Below, piece after piece: positions 9,241 through 17,811 of a DNA stretch of 64,000 nucleotides. Source of the DNA: CAYSDH01 sp964429805 (GTDB taxonomy: Bacteria > Bacteroidota > Bacteroidia > Flavobacteriales_D > JABDKJ01). The position numbers and the translations under genes are program-made. The first letter of the stretch is position 1. Each line of letters opens with the position of its first letter. The notes below the pieces were generated by a model. That model was not told the DNA's origin and did not search any database. It saw only the letters and a program-made list of their open reading frames with translations. Location of the stretch: contig CAYSDH010000005.1 of NCBI GenBank assembly GCA_964429805.1, forward strand, positions 41,036 to 105,035. Direction: 5' to 3'.

Positions 9241-10249
9241 ATGTCTTTATCTTCTCGTCAAATTTGCCATTGTCACTGATAAATTCTACCCGAATGGGCA
9301 CAGTATAAATGGGTAATTCTTTTTGTTCAGAATTGAGTGCTAGTCCTCTGATTTTCACAGCATCTTTTGCCGTAGTCAGAATGACTGTCGAACGCCCGTC
9401 AAAGCTATCGAAAATTTCCTTAAGCCTTTGAATATCGCTGGCTGTGTATGCATGATGATCCTTAAACTCTGTGTGATGCAGAATCTTGCCCTGCTCACGG
9501 CAATACTTCAGCAATGGAGACGAATCGGCAATGCCAGTCACAAGTATAATATCTCGACCCTCTGCCGCAGAAAGCGCAGCATCTGAAAAGACATGTTGGG
9601 GTGTACCATACATCAGTTTCGAAAAGTGAACGCGCTCACTCAATTCTCCAAACCTGGCTCGGTACGCATCGCATTGCTGCCCAGTCATTGTATCAGGACA
9701 CTTGGTGATGACTATGGTGTCTGCTTTTTTCACCCGACTATACACATCTCTCAATCCACCTACCGGCAGCAGCGTGTCCCTGCCCTTCTCTCTGTATTTC
9801 AAAAGCAAGACTGACATTCCTGGCGTAAGTTTCCTATGTTGAAATGCGTCATCAAGAATGACAGTTTCAGCGCCTTTGTCAAGCAGTTTTTGTATTCCAG
9901 TGACTCTATCTTCGCAAACAGCTACATCGTGATTTGAAAATCGCCTTTTTATCTGCAATGGTTCGTCTCCAACCTCATCAGCGCTGCTCGAGACCAGTAC
10001 ATCTTTGTAGCCGCTTGTCTTTCTGCCATAACCTCTACTAAGCACTGCCACAGTCTTTTCTAGATTTAAGTCAAGCACATATTCTGTATGAGGCGTTTTT
10101 CCGCTTCCACCCAGCGCGAGGTTACCAATAACGAGCACTGGCTTGTCAAATTTCTTGGATGCTAAGATGCCCTTGTCATACATGAAGTGACGAACATACA
10201 GCACGATACTGTACAGCGCAGAGAGCGGAAAAAGTAGCCAGCGGAGCAT
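9230..10249 (-). CDS. lpxK: Tetraacyldisaccharide 4'-kinase
   Basis: LpxK phosphorylates the 4' position of the lipid A disaccharide at the inner membrane. The chosen ATG gives 339 residues beginning MLRWLLFPLSALYS, the usual LpxK N-terminal membrane anchor. An upstream GTG would add 15 residues that do not fit the family. The P-loop is GNLALGGSGKT (42-52), followed by RGYGRK and a DDAFQHRKL segment, all typical. It heads the minus-strand run that ends with lpxH. A divergent gene (Nif3-like) starts 110 bases away, so promoters for both directions must lie in that gap. Confidence 0.93.
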   Translation of the reverse strand: MLRWLLFPLSALYSIVLYVRHFMYDKGILASKKFDKPVLVIGNLALGGSGKTPHTEYVLDLNLEKTVAVLSRGYGRKTSGYKDVLVSSSADEVGDEPLQIKRRFSNHDVAVCEDRVTGIQKLLDKGAETVILDDAFQHRKLTPGMSVLLLKYREKGRDTLLPVGGLRDVYSRVKKADTIVITKCPDTMTGQQCDAYRARFGELSERVHFSKLMYGTPQHVFSDAALSAAEGRDIILVTGIADSSPLLKYCREQGKILHHTEFKDHHAYTASDIQRLKEIFDSFDGRSTVILTTAKDAVKIRGLALNSEQKELPIYTVPIRVEFISDNGKFDEKIKTYVR

Positions 10250-10359
10250 ATTTTCAAAAGTAGGAAAGCATACAACGATGAATCGCGCAAGCACATTATG
10301 TGTTCACATCGAAAAGGTGGAAAAGACTACTTTCACAGTCCTCAATAAACTACTCGATC

Positions 10360-11454
10360 ATGAAGGTCAATGATGTAACGAGCGCCCTCGAATCACTTGC
10401 TCCCAGAGCATACCAAGAGTCATATGATAACGCTGGCCTGATTACAGGAAGTGGACAGACGGAACTCACCGGAGTGCTCATTTGCCTGGACAGCACAGAA
10501 AAAGTGATTGACGAGGCCATCGAAAAAAATTGCAATATGGTGGTGGCTCATCACCCCATCGTATTCAAAGGGCTCAAGACTTTTACAGGAAAGAACTATG
10601 TAGAGCGCGTCATCATTAAGGCCTTGAAGCACGACATAGCCATCTATGCCATTCACACCAATCTTGATAATGTGCGTCAAGGGGTTAATGAAGAAATTGC
10701 CGATAGACTGGAGCTTTCGGAGCGTAGCATACTTATTCCAAAAGCAAACACGCTTTCTAAACTGGAGTTTTACTGCCCTAAACAGGCTGTCGATTCTGTC
10801 AAAAAATCAGTGTTTGCATCCGGTGCTGGTCAAATAGGTAATTATGACAACTGCAGTTTTGAGTCAGAAGGCATAGGATCTTTTAGGCCTTTGGAAGGTG
10901 CTCAACCCGAAACTGGTCAAATAGGCGCATTGAGTAAGGAAGAAGAGGTAAAGTTGGAGTTAATTTTCCCATCTCACCTTCAGTATACAGTGGTTGCGGC
11001 CATGAAAGAAGCACATCCTTATGAAGAGGTGGCTCATCAGATAACACGCATGTCTAATGACAATCAAGAAGTGGGTAGTGGAATCATTGGCGTATTAGAT
11101 TCTGAAGAGAACAGCTTAGACTTTTTGGCCCGCCTCAAAGTAATCATGGAAGCCAAAGTGGTGAGACATACGGCCATATGCAAAGAAAAGATTAGAAAAA
11201 TAGCTATTGTAGGTGGTAGTGGCAGCTTTGCAATAATGGCCGCTAGGGCCCGTGGAGCTGACGTTTTAGTCACTGCCGACATAAAATACCACGAGTTCTT
11301 TGATGCCGATGGGCAGCTGCTTATTGCAGACATCGGACATTATGAAAGCGAACACTACACTAGCAAGAGATTACAGCAGTTTTTAAGTAAAAAATTTCCT
11401 AGCTTTGCGCTTCTTTTGTCAGAGCACAATACTAATCCAGTAAATTATTTATAA
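10360..11454 (+). CDS. Nif3-like dinuclear metal centre protein (GTP cyclohydrolase I type 2/YbgI family)
   Basis: The 364-residue protein starts at the ATG giving MKVNDVTSALESLAP, the usual family N-terminus; an in-frame GTG 60 bases upstream is less likely. Metal-site motifs are AHHPIVFKG (about 60-68), HTNLD (around 102) and, near the C-terminus, DIGHYESEH. The central region between about 130 and 240 is the extra domain found in long bacterial Nif3 proteins. The biochemical role of the family is unsettled despite its database names. Its stop is four bases before the zinc-ribbon gene, a pairing seen in many bacteria. Confidence 0.9.
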   Translation: MKVNDVTSALESLAPRAYQESYDNAGLITGSGQTELTGVLICLDSTEKVIDEAIEKNCNMVVAHHPIVFKGLKTFTGKNYVERVIIKALKHDIAIYAIHTNLDNVRQGVNEEIADRLELSERSILIPKANTLSKLEFYCPKQAVDSVKKSVFASGAGQIGNYDNCSFESEGIGSFRPLEGAQPETGQIGALSKEEEVKLELIFPSHLQYTVVAAMKEAHPYEEVAHQITRMSNDNQEVGSGIIGVLDSEENSLDFLARLKVIMEAKVVRHTAICKEKIRKIAIVGGSGSFAIMAARARGADVLVTADIKYHEFFDADGQLLIADIGHYESEHYTSKRLQQFLSKKFPSFALLLSEHNTNPVNYL

Positions 11455-11458
11455 CAGT

Positions 11459-12274
11459 ATGGCTACCAAAGCAAAAACGACTGCGAAAAAAACTGAGGCC
11501 GCTAAAAAGGCTCCAGCCAAAAAGGCTAAAGCGAATAAAAGCACGAGCATCGTTGAAGACAAGCTGAATGCACTGTGGAAACTACAGCAAATCGACTCTA
11601 AAATTGACAAGCTACAGCAAGTAAGAGGTGAGCTTCCTTTGGAAGTTGAAGACCTTGAGGCTGAAGTTGAAGGTCTAGATCTCCGAATGAACAAGATTAA
11701 TGATGAGCTTGACGAAGTCAAAGAAGCCATCACTGCGCGCAAGAATGCCATTAAGGACTCTAAGGCGGCAATTAAGAAGTATACTGAGCAGCAGAACAAA
11801 GTCAGAAACAATAGAGAGTTCGACTCCCTCAATAAGGAAATCGAATACCAAAATCTGGAGATTCAACTTTCTGAGAAGAAAATTAATGAATTTGAAGTTC
11901 AGCTGGCCAACAAGAAAGAGGTTCAAGAAGAATCTAAAGTTGTACTTGATGAGCGTAAGAAGCACCTGAAGAATAAGAAGAAGGAGCTTGACGATATCGT
12001 GAAGGAAACTGAGAAGGATGAGAAATCCTTGCAGAAGAAATCAAAAGCAGCCGAGACTGACATTGAGGACCGTCTACTTATGGCATACAAGAGACTTAGA
12101 GGCGGAGCTAGAAATGGTTTAGCTGTTGTTTCTGTAGAACGTGACTCTTGTGGCGGATGCTTCAACAAAATTCCACCACAACGTCAAATGGATATTAAGA
12201 CATATAAGAAGATTATCGTCTGTGAGCATTGTGGACGTATCTTGATTGACAATGAAGAAGAGGAAGAGGGTTGA
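11459..12274 (+). CDS. Coiled-coil C4-type zinc ribbon protein
   Basis: The 271 residues begin with a Lys/Ala-rich disordered tail (1-30), which is basic and may bind nucleic acid. A long charged coiled coil follows (about 35-195), and the C-terminus holds a zinc ribbon with CGGC and CEHC pairs about 25 residues apart. This is the DUF164-like/zinc ribbon family commonly found next to Nif3-like genes. A role in translation or RNA metabolism has been suggested for the family, but nothing here proves it. It follows the Nif3-like gene by four bases and ends at a terminator. Confidence 0.88.
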   Translation: MATKAKTTAKKTEAAKKAPAKKAKANKSTSIVEDKLNALWKLQQIDSKIDKLQQVRGELPLEVEDLEAEVEGLDLRMNKINDELDEVKEAITARKNAIKDSKAAIKKYTEQQNKVRNNREFDSLNKEIEYQNLEIQLSEKKINEFEVQLANKKEVQEESKVVLDERKKHLKNKKKELDDIVKETEKDEKSLQKKSKAAETDIEDRLLMAYKRLRGGARNGLAVVSVERDSCGGCFNKIPPQRQMDIKTYKKIIVCEHCGRILIDNEEEEEG

Positions 12275-12302
12275 TTAAACCGCACTCTTTTAATGAGAAA
12301 TT

Positions 12303-12335
12303 AAAAAGCCTACATGACTATCATGTAGGCTTTTT
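12303..12335. terminator. Bidirectional rho-independent terminator
   Basis: AAAAAGCCTACATGA and its inverted copy TCATGTAGGCTTTTT form a long symmetric hairpin with A and T tracts on both sides. It can end the plus-strand zinc-ribbon gene and the convergent minus-strand porin gene. Confidence 0.88.
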
Positions 12336-12356
12336 CTTTGCTTGATATTTTTTAGG

Positions 12357-13850
12357 TTAGAATCTGACACCCATGGTGACTGAGACTGAATGATCTCTGT
12401 GTTCAATATCTGCCACCTGCACATACTCAGGATTGTACATGTAATAGTCAGAGGCAAAAGACCTGTGCTTGTATGAGAAGTCTACGTATGTGTTTCCAGC
12501 TTTGTAGCCTACCCCACCGGTGTATATCATTCGTGGTTTTGAGTTTGACACCACACCATCCTCATACGGATTTCCATATACGGCTGTACCCAGTCTTACA
12601 CTGAAAGGACTAAGCCTATACTCTCCTCCAACTCTAACATTGGCAGCTTCAGTATGTAGCGTTCGTGCCAACTCATTATCCGCTCTGAAATCCAAACCAG
12701 GATTAGCACTTGATGTTCTCAATCGTGTATCGCGATAGTTCAGGTATTCATAATCAGCGCTTATGATTCCTTTTTTACCGATGACTAAGCCAAGACTACC
12801 TGTTAGTCTATGCGGTGAGTTTACGCTGTACGAGATAAACCCTACTTGAGCGGCAGACTGATCAAAGCCTTCACCGTTTTCAAACACAGAACTGAACTCT
12901 GTGTCAACATCCATATTTAAAGTAGACCATGTCGGTGACTGATACGAAGCCCCTATTCTGACCATATCTGTAGCCTTGAAGAGGACGCCAAGTTTCAAGT
13001 TCATTCCATTACCCCTAGTCTCAATATCTTCAGTTAAGGTGAATTCGCGCAATGGTGCTCCGATAATCGGTTCGTCAGGAATATCCTCTAGCACAGTCTC
13101 CTTATAGAATGTGTTACGCTGGTACACTATACGCTGAAAGGCAATGGCCGCACCAATATATAGGCGGTCGTTATAATTACCAGAGCCTGCTATCGAAGTC
13201 TCTGAAATTCTTCCGCGCGTTTGAAGATCCGTCAATTGATCGGTTTTCGTTCCATCCGGAATGGTTGACACATACTCATCATTGACCGCGTCAATCAAAT
13301 AGGTTTGATAGGCTGGCCATTCGAAAAAACCAAAATTGCCAAACTCCAAATCTCCAGGCTCAATAAATGTTTCACTGCTGTTAAGCCCATCAACTAAAGG
13401 AGACAAATAAGAGTTATCCGGATTCTCTCCACTTATGATATAGTTGTTTTGAAAATCTTGAATACGGTTGTAGGCAAAAGCAAACTGAGCCTTTTTCCAC
13501 TTGGACCCTTCCCGCGTATCATAGGCCATGACAAGGCCGAGGTTATTAAAGTTGAAGTTAAAGCGGGAATCATCATTTGTGAACTCACGATAGGTGGCAT
13601 CCGCGCCATTAACTTGAAAAGTTGGGGTTATCATCAAATCTGAATTGCGAAACAAACCCAGACCAGCAGGGTTAGTGCTGATTACAGAAATATCTCCACC
13701 AAGGGCTCCAAATGCACCAGCCATAGCATTATAACGGGCCGACCCTCCAAATTCGTAGGTAGAAAATCGCAATGCATCTTCTTGACTTTGGGCTGTAGCC
13801 CCCAAGGCGACCAGCAAGACGCTGACCGCTAAAATTAAATATCTCCTCAT
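12357..13850 (-). CDS. OmpP1/FadL/TodX-family outer membrane transport protein
   Basis: The 497-residue protein has a signal peptide (cleavage near residue 20, ATA-Q). Right after it comes the family signature around residues 36-67: SARYNAMAGAFGALGG then STNPAGLGLFR, which matches the N-terminal plug of FadL-type channels. The rest is beta-strand rich and ends in VTMGVRF with a terminal Phe, the outer-membrane barrel sorting signal. FadL relatives carry hydrophobic compounds across the outer membrane; the substrate here is unknown. It lies 17 bases behind the Tyr-rich lipoprotein gene and is likely co-transcribed with it. Confidence 0.88.
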   Translation of the reverse strand: MRRYLILAVSVLLVALGATAQSQEDALRFSTYEFGGSARYNAMAGAFGALGGDISVISTNPAGLGLFRNSDLMITPTFQVNGADATYREFTNDDSRFNFNFNNLGLVMAYDTREGSKWKKAQFAFAYNRIQDFQNNYIISGENPDNSYLSPLVDGLNSSETFIEPGDLEFGNFGFFEWPAYQTYLIDAVNDEYVSTIPDGTKTDQLTDLQTRGRISETSIAGSGNYNDRLYIGAAIAFQRIVYQRNTFYKETVLEDIPDEPIIGAPLREFTLTEDIETRGNGMNLKLGVLFKATDMVRIGASYQSPTWSTLNMDVDTEFSSVFENGEGFDQSAAQVGFISYSVNSPHRLTGSLGLVIGKKGIISADYEYLNYRDTRLRTSSANPGLDFRADNELARTLHTEAANVRVGGEYRLSPFSVRLGTAVYGNPYEDGVVSNSKPRMIYTGGVGYKAGNTYVDFSYKHRSFASDYYMYNPEYVQVADIEHRDHSVSVTMGVRF

Positions 13851-13867
13851 TTATTTCTATGATTTAC

Positions 13868-14950
13868 TTATCGTCTTCCACCTTTCTTTGAGGAAGAACT
13901 GCTACGAGTAGGCGTTGACCTTGTATTAGACCGTGTAGACCCTGATGACCGAGTCGTAGAGCTTGATGACCTTCTAGTCGGGGTCGTTTGATATGTACCT
14001 CTACTTGGAGCACTATTCGTACGTTCTATTCTTCGCTGCTCACTGCGAGTTGGAGTATACGTGTCTCTGCGTGTAGGAGTAGTTCGATACGTACCTCTCT
14101 CCGTCTCATTTCTATCTCTCACATACGGGTCAGTATTACTTCGCGTCTGACTTTCTGTTCCTCTCGGCTTTACGCTGTCAGCACCTTGAGCACCAGTTGG
14201 ACCTGCCGCTGTAGGATTTAGCTCCTTCGTTCTTCTGATCACAGTTGACGTTGAGTTATTCGTGAATCCGCCAGCTGAGTTGTACTGTCCAGAGTAAAAC
14301 GTGTTGTTTGTCGTCTGGTCTGTGTAAAACGCATTGTTGAAGTTTCCATTATTTCCCCAACCGTAACTCGGGCACGAGTTAAAGTATGAGTTGCCGAAGC
14401 CGTAATATGAGTATGGGTTGTAGGCAAAACTATTGTATGGCCATGCTGTTGCAAATCCTGGGCGATAGTTCCATAAGCTATTGGTGTTAGAGTAGTATGC
14501 AGAATAGCTAAACCCGTTTCCAAAGTATGTTGGCTGCCAGAAAGTAGGTCTGTAGAACGAAGGGTTTCCGTACCAGTAGCTCGTGAAGTAAGGGTCATAA
14601 TAGTTGAAGCCCGCATAACTTTGTCTATGAAACCTTCTTATTCTGCTGCTGTAGTAGAAATCATCTTCATCATAATATCGACCATTACGATTGTCTGAAG
14701 CACCGCCCCACTGATTATCCACTCTTCTACCCTTGGCATAATCCTCATCATAATATGGATCTACATCATTTGACTTTTGAACTGGAACATCAGCGGTTCC
14801 TTCAAATTCTGAATTGGCAATTGTCGCTACCGTCTCCGTTTTTGGAGAATAATAGATGTCATCTTCAAGGGCCGTCATGTTTGACGTACTCGAACAAGAT
14901 GCGAATACAAGACTGGCTACAATTCCAAAAAGGTATGTTAGATTTCTCAT
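13868..14950 (-). CDS. Tyr/Asn-rich lipoprotein with Arg/Ser/Thr-rich tail, unknown function
   Basis: The 360-residue protein begins with a lipoprotein signal ending LVFASC, Cys at 19. Residues ~60-80 hold acidic [16 protein letters not shown] motifs. Residues ~100-225 are extremely rich in Tyr, Asn, Gly, Ser and Phe with almost no charge. Residues ~240-360 switch to Arg/Thr/Ser with repeated PTRR, TPTRS and TRSS units and a Lys/Gly/Arg end. Such composition suggests an extended or aggregating surface segment rather than an enzyme. The family is unrecognised beyond a loose Bacteroidota pattern of sitting between a FadL-like gene and proS. The opposite strand carries a 125-codon open frame, which is composition noise. 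Confidence 0.75.
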   Translation of the reverse strand: MRNLTYLFGIVASLVFASCSSTSNMTALEDDIYYSPKTETVATIANSEFEGTADVPVQKSNDVDPYYDEDYAKGRRVDNQWGGASDNRNGRYYDEDDFYYSSRIRRFHRQSYAGFNYYDPYFTSYWYGNPSFYRPTFWQPTYFGNGFSYSAYYSNTNSLWNYRPGFATAWPYNSFAYNPYSYYGFGNSYFNSCPSYGWGNNGNFNNAFYTDQTTNNTFYSGQYNSAGGFTNNSTSTVIRRTKELNPTAAGPTGAQGADSVKPRGTESQTRSNTDPYVRDRNETERGTYRTTPTRRDTYTPTRSEQRRIERTNSAPSRGTYQTTPTRRSSSSTTRSSGSTRSNTRSTPTRSSSSSKKGGRR

Positions 14951-15018
14951 GGTGTTTCTTCTTAATTATCAGACTCTAGAGCGTTATTCCGTTGAAAAGG
15001 CCGTGAGTCTAAATTTAC

Positions 15019-15026
15019 TACTTTTG
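15019..15026 (+). promoter_or_regulatory. Candidate -7 box for proS
   Basis: TACTTTTG matches the Bacteroidota primary sigma factor -7 consensus TAnnTTTG. It lies in the 175-base divergent gap and about 100 bases ahead of the proS ATG. No TTTG box is found at the ideal 19-21 base distance upstream, so support is modest. Confidence 0.3.
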
Positions 15027-15125
15027 ACCGTCTTACAAGGAGCAAAGACTATACCAATTTCAACACATATTGGTAGACCTGCTCCTAGTGTATACGCGAA
15101 ATACGCAGAAAAAGCTCAAAAAAAG

Positions 15126-16604
15126 ATGGCTAAATCCCTGACTTCCAGAGAAGAAGATTATTCAAAATGGTATAATGACCTTGTAGAAAAAGCCGATTTG
15201 GCGCAGCACTCTAGTGTGCGGGGTTGTATGGTAATTAAGCCCCATGGCTATGGTATTTGGGAGAAAATGCAAGCTGAGCTAGACCGAATGTTTAAAGAAA
15301 CCGGTCATCAAAATGCATACTTCCCATTGCTGGTGCCAAAAAGCCTCTTTGAAGCAGAAGAGAAAAATGCCGAAGGATTTGCCAAAGAATGTGCGGTTGT
15401 GACGCATTATCGTTTGCAAACGGACCCTGATAACGAAGGAAAACTGCGCGTTGACCCAAAGGCAAAGCTGGATGAAGAACTCATCATCAGACCTACTTCT
15501 GAAGCCATTATCTGGAACACGTATAAAGGCTGGATTCAGTCATACAGAGACCTCCCTATCTTAATTAATCAGTGGGCCAATGTGATGCGCTGGGAGATGC
15601 GCACCAGATTATTTTTAAGAACTGCAGAATTTCTTTGGCAAGAAGGTCACACGGCTCATGCCACCAAAGCAGAGGCCGTTGAAGAAACAGAGCGCATGCT
15701 AGAGGTCTATGCCGATTTTGCTGAGCGATTTATGGCCATGCCCGTAATTAAAGGTGTGAAGTCACCAAGCGAGCGATTTGCGGGGGCAGAAGACACTTAC
15801 TCTATCGAAGCATTGATGCAAGATGGAAAGGCACTACAAGCTGGAACCTCGCATTTTTTAGGTCAAAACTTTGCCAAAGCTTTTGATGTGAAGTTTACTT
15901 CTAAAGAAGGAAAACTTGACCATGTATGGGCCACTAGTTGGGGAGTATCTACACGACTGATGGGTGCACTCATTATGAGCCACTCTGATGATGATGGCTT
16001 AGTTATACCACCAAAACTGGCTCCACTTCAGTGTGTTATAGTTCCTATATACAAGAGTCAAGAGGTGCTTTATAAGATTACTGTCGCAGCAGAAGGCTTT
16101 ATGACAGAACTGAGAGCACTCGGTGTTAGCGTTAAGTATGATGATGCCGACACTAAAAAGCCAGGATGGAAATTTGCTGAGTATGAGATGAAAGGGATTC
16201 CTACGCGAATAGCCCTCGGTGAGCGCGACTTAGGTAATGGTACTGTGGAGATAGCTCGCAGAGACACCAAAGAAAAGACCGTTGTGCCTTTAGATAAAGC
16301 TGCTGCTCATGTGCATGAGCTGATGGATGTGATTCAGAAAAACCTGTTTGACAAAGCCAAGAAGTTCATGGATGACAACACGCATCAGGCAGATAGCTAT
16401 GAGCAGTTCAAGGATATTTTAGAAAACAAGACTGGATTTGTATACGCCCACTGGGACGGTACAGAAGAGACAGAGCAAAAAATTAAGGAAGAAACGAAGG
16501 CTACTATCAGAAACATTCCGTTAAACAATCCGCAAGAAGAGGGGAAATGTATTTATTCTGGAAAGCCATCAAAAGAGAGAGTTTTATTCGCTAAAGCCTA
16601 TTAA
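15126..16604 (+). CDS. proS: Prolyl-tRNA synthetase, archaeal/eukaryal type
   Basis: It charges tRNA(Pro) with proline in the cytoplasm. The chosen ATG gives 492 residues, starting [20 protein letters not shown], as in this ProRS type; the longer reading frame upstream would run back across the divergent lipoprotein start and is not credible. Class II motifs are visible: motif 2 region with the [20 protein letters not shown] stretch (starting near residue 156) and motif 3 with [19 protein letters not shown]. There is no editing insertion of the bacterial type, and the protein ends in Tyr (FAKAY), both hallmarks of the short archaeal-type form common in Bacteroidota. The following gene starts four bases after its stop. 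Confidence 0.95.
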   Translation: MAKSLTSREEDYSKWYNDLVEKADLAQHSSVRGCMVIKPHGYGIWEKMQAELDRMFKETGHQNAYFPLLVPKSLFEAEEKNAEGFAKECAVVTHYRLQTDPDNEGKLRVDPKAKLDEELIIRPTSEAIIWNTYKGWIQSYRDLPILINQWANVMRWEMRTRLFLRTAEFLWQEGHTAHATKAEAVEETERMLEVYADFAERFMAMPVIKGVKSPSERFAGAEDTYSIEALMQDGKALQAGTSHFLGQNFAKAFDVKFTSKEGKLDHVWATSWGVSTRLMGALIMSHSDDDGLVIPPKLAPLQCVIVPIYKSQEVLYKITVAAEGFMTELRALGVSVKYDDADTKKPGWKFAEYEMKGIPTRIALGERDLGNGTVEIARRDTKEKTVVPLDKAAAHVHELMDVIQKNLFDKAKKFMDDNTHQADSYEQFKDILENKTGFVYAHWDGTEETEQKIKEETKATIRNIPLNNPQEEGKCIYSGKPSKERVLFAKAY

Positions 16605-16608
16605 GATT

Positions 16609-17313
16609 ATGTCAGTAGACAATCAAGAACAAGTGATTGAGAAGATAAAAGAGCGTGCTTGTGTAAAGCGCGATGTGTATGACAATTTGATTAGTCAATT
16701 TGAAGCACTCAAAGAAGTGGTCAAAGAATACGCAGATGAGCTCAAAGAGAATATTCACGATGTAGATGAACGACTGGAAATCAGCTATGTAGAAAAGAGT
16801 CCCTATCAGATTAACCTGACCATTGCTGGTGACATACTTATCTTCTACATGCACTCTAATGTGTTTCAGTTTGACCAGACGAATCACGTCTGGAACACGT
16901 CATACGTCAAGGAAGATTCGAATAACGCCTTTGCAGGAAACATCCTGATCTACAATTTCCTCGCTGATTCGTTTAGACTAAACAGGATGAATGATCTTGG
17001 TTATATGATAGCTCGAGTCTTTGTGAACAAGGAAGACCACTTCTTAATAGAAGGTCAAAAGCAAATAGGCTACTTGTATAATGACTACGTGAACAACGTA
17101 TTAGACAAAGCCACATGGCGCAAGGTGCTGGAGTCAGCGCTGCTATACACGCTTGATTTCAACCTATTTGTGCCACCGTATAGTGCTGTTAATGTGACAA
17201 GTGTTGCTGAAGTGCACCAACTTGGGTCTAAGCATACGATGACGACTGGAAAACGATTCGGATTCCAGTTTTCTAATTCAGATGCCGATAGCACTGGAGA
17301 TAAAGTAGGCTAA
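16609..17313 (+). CDS. Conserved hypothetical protein downstream of proS
   Basis: I do not recognise this 234-residue protein. It has no signal peptide or membrane segment, so it is probably cytosolic. Residues ~1-50 form a charged helix (VIEKIKERACVKRDVYDN), and the middle is a mixed alpha/beta domain with alternating hydrophobics (ILIFYMHSNVFQF). No catalytic motif is apparent. It follows proS by four bases, so co-expression is likely, and its stop codon lies inside the loop of its own terminator. Confidence 0.7.
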   Translation: MSVDNQEQVIEKIKERACVKRDVYDNLISQFEALKEVVKEYADELKENIHDVDERLEISYVEKSPYQINLTIAGDILIFYMHSNVFQFDQTNHVWNTSYVKEDSNNAFAGNILIYNFLADSFRLNRMNDLGYMIARVFVNKEDHFLIEGQKQIGYLYNDYVNNVLDKATWRKVLESALLYTLDFNLFVPPYSAVNVTSVAEVHQLGSKHTMTTGKRFGFQFSNSDADSTGDKVG

Positions 17314-17325
17314 AACCTACTTTTT
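17302..17325 (+). terminator. Terminator overlapping a stop codon
   Basis: AAAGTAGG (17302-17309) pairs with CCTACTTT (17316-17323), followed by T. The TAA stop of the upstream gene is in the loop. It separates the proS transcript from the tRNA-Glu/rpsT promoter just downstream. Confidence 0.7.
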
Positions 17326-17339
17326 AGTGTCATAATAGG

Positions 17340-17370
17340 TTTGTCTTACACCAGAAATGTTTTACATTTG
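17340..17370 (+). promoter_or_regulatory. Bacteroidota-type promoter for tRNA-Glu and rpsT
   Basis: TTTG (17340-17343), 19 bases, then TACATTTG (17363-17370). This is a full match to the Bacteroidota -33/-7 arrangement TTTG-N19-TAnnTTTG. The expected transcription start is about 17377, some 20 bases before the tRNA. It is the best promoter in the window. Confidence 0.65.
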
Positions 17371-17398
17371 CACTCCATTTGAAAAAATGGACTAACTC

Positions 17399-17470
17399 GG
17401 CCCGTTCGTCTAGTGGTTAGGACTCATGGTTTTCATCCATGCAACAGGAGTTCGATTCTCCTACGGGCTA
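17399..17470 (+). tRNA. tRNA-Glu (anticodon TTC)
   Basis: A complete cloverleaf can be folded by eye: acceptor GGCCCGT pairs with ACGGGCT (one G-T at the end), anticodon stem CATGG/CCATG around the loop TTTTCAT with anticodon TTC, and T stem AGGAG/CTCCT around TTCGATT. The 3' CCA is not encoded. It sits 15 bases before rpsT and shares its promoter. Confidence 0.96.
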
Positions 17471-17485
17471 CTAATAATAGATACT

Positions 17486-17740
17486 ATGGCAAACCATAAG
17501 TCTGCACAGAAAAGAATACGTTCTTCAGCGAAGAGAAATGTGAGAAACAAGTTGGCTCACAAAACAACGCGTAACGCAATCAGAGACCTAAGGGCGACTG
17601 AATCTGCGAAAGATGGCGCTGAAGGGCTGAAGTCAGTCTCTTCACTTCTCGACAAGTTGGTGAAGAAGAATATCATTCACAAAAACAAGGCTGGTAACAT
17701 CAAGTCTGGTTTGGCGAAGCACGTTGCTTCACTGAAGTGA
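17486..17740 (+). CDS. rpsT: 30S ribosomal protein S20
   Basis: S20 binds 16S rRNA early in small-subunit assembly. The 84-residue protein starts MANHKSAQKRIRSSAKRN, the conserved S20 N-terminus; the longer open frame that runs back through the tRNA is ignored. It is basic and helical and ends in a typical GLAKHVASLK-like tail. It follows tRNA-Glu and is followed by a strong terminator. Confidence 0.96.
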   Translation: MANHKSAQKRIRSSAKRNVRNKLAHKTTRNAIRDLRATESAKDGAEGLKSVSSLLDKLVKKNIIHKNKAGNIKSGLAKHVASLK

Positions 17741-17766
17741 TTCTTCTTTAGAGAACAGAAATTTGT

Positions 17767-17806
17767 AATCCCGCTTCGTTTAAAACGAAGCGGGATTTCT
17801 ATTTTT
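17767..17806 (+). terminator. Rho-independent terminator after rpsT
   Basis: A 14-bp perfect stem AATCCCGCTTCGTT/AACGAAGCGGGATT with a 3-base loop is followed by a T-rich tract. Confidence 0.88.
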
Positions 17807-17811
17807 ATACG

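Noticed and set aside
14239..14616. Minus-strand 125-codon frame rich in Thr/His/Ile within the Tyr-rich lipoprotein
   Set aside because: It is a shifted reading of the low-complexity Tyr/Asn region in the same strand; its composition is an artefact of that repeat.
14856..15125. Upstream extension of proS by 90 residues
   Set aside because: It overlaps the divergent lipoprotein start and the predicted promoter, and the added residues are not ProRS-like.
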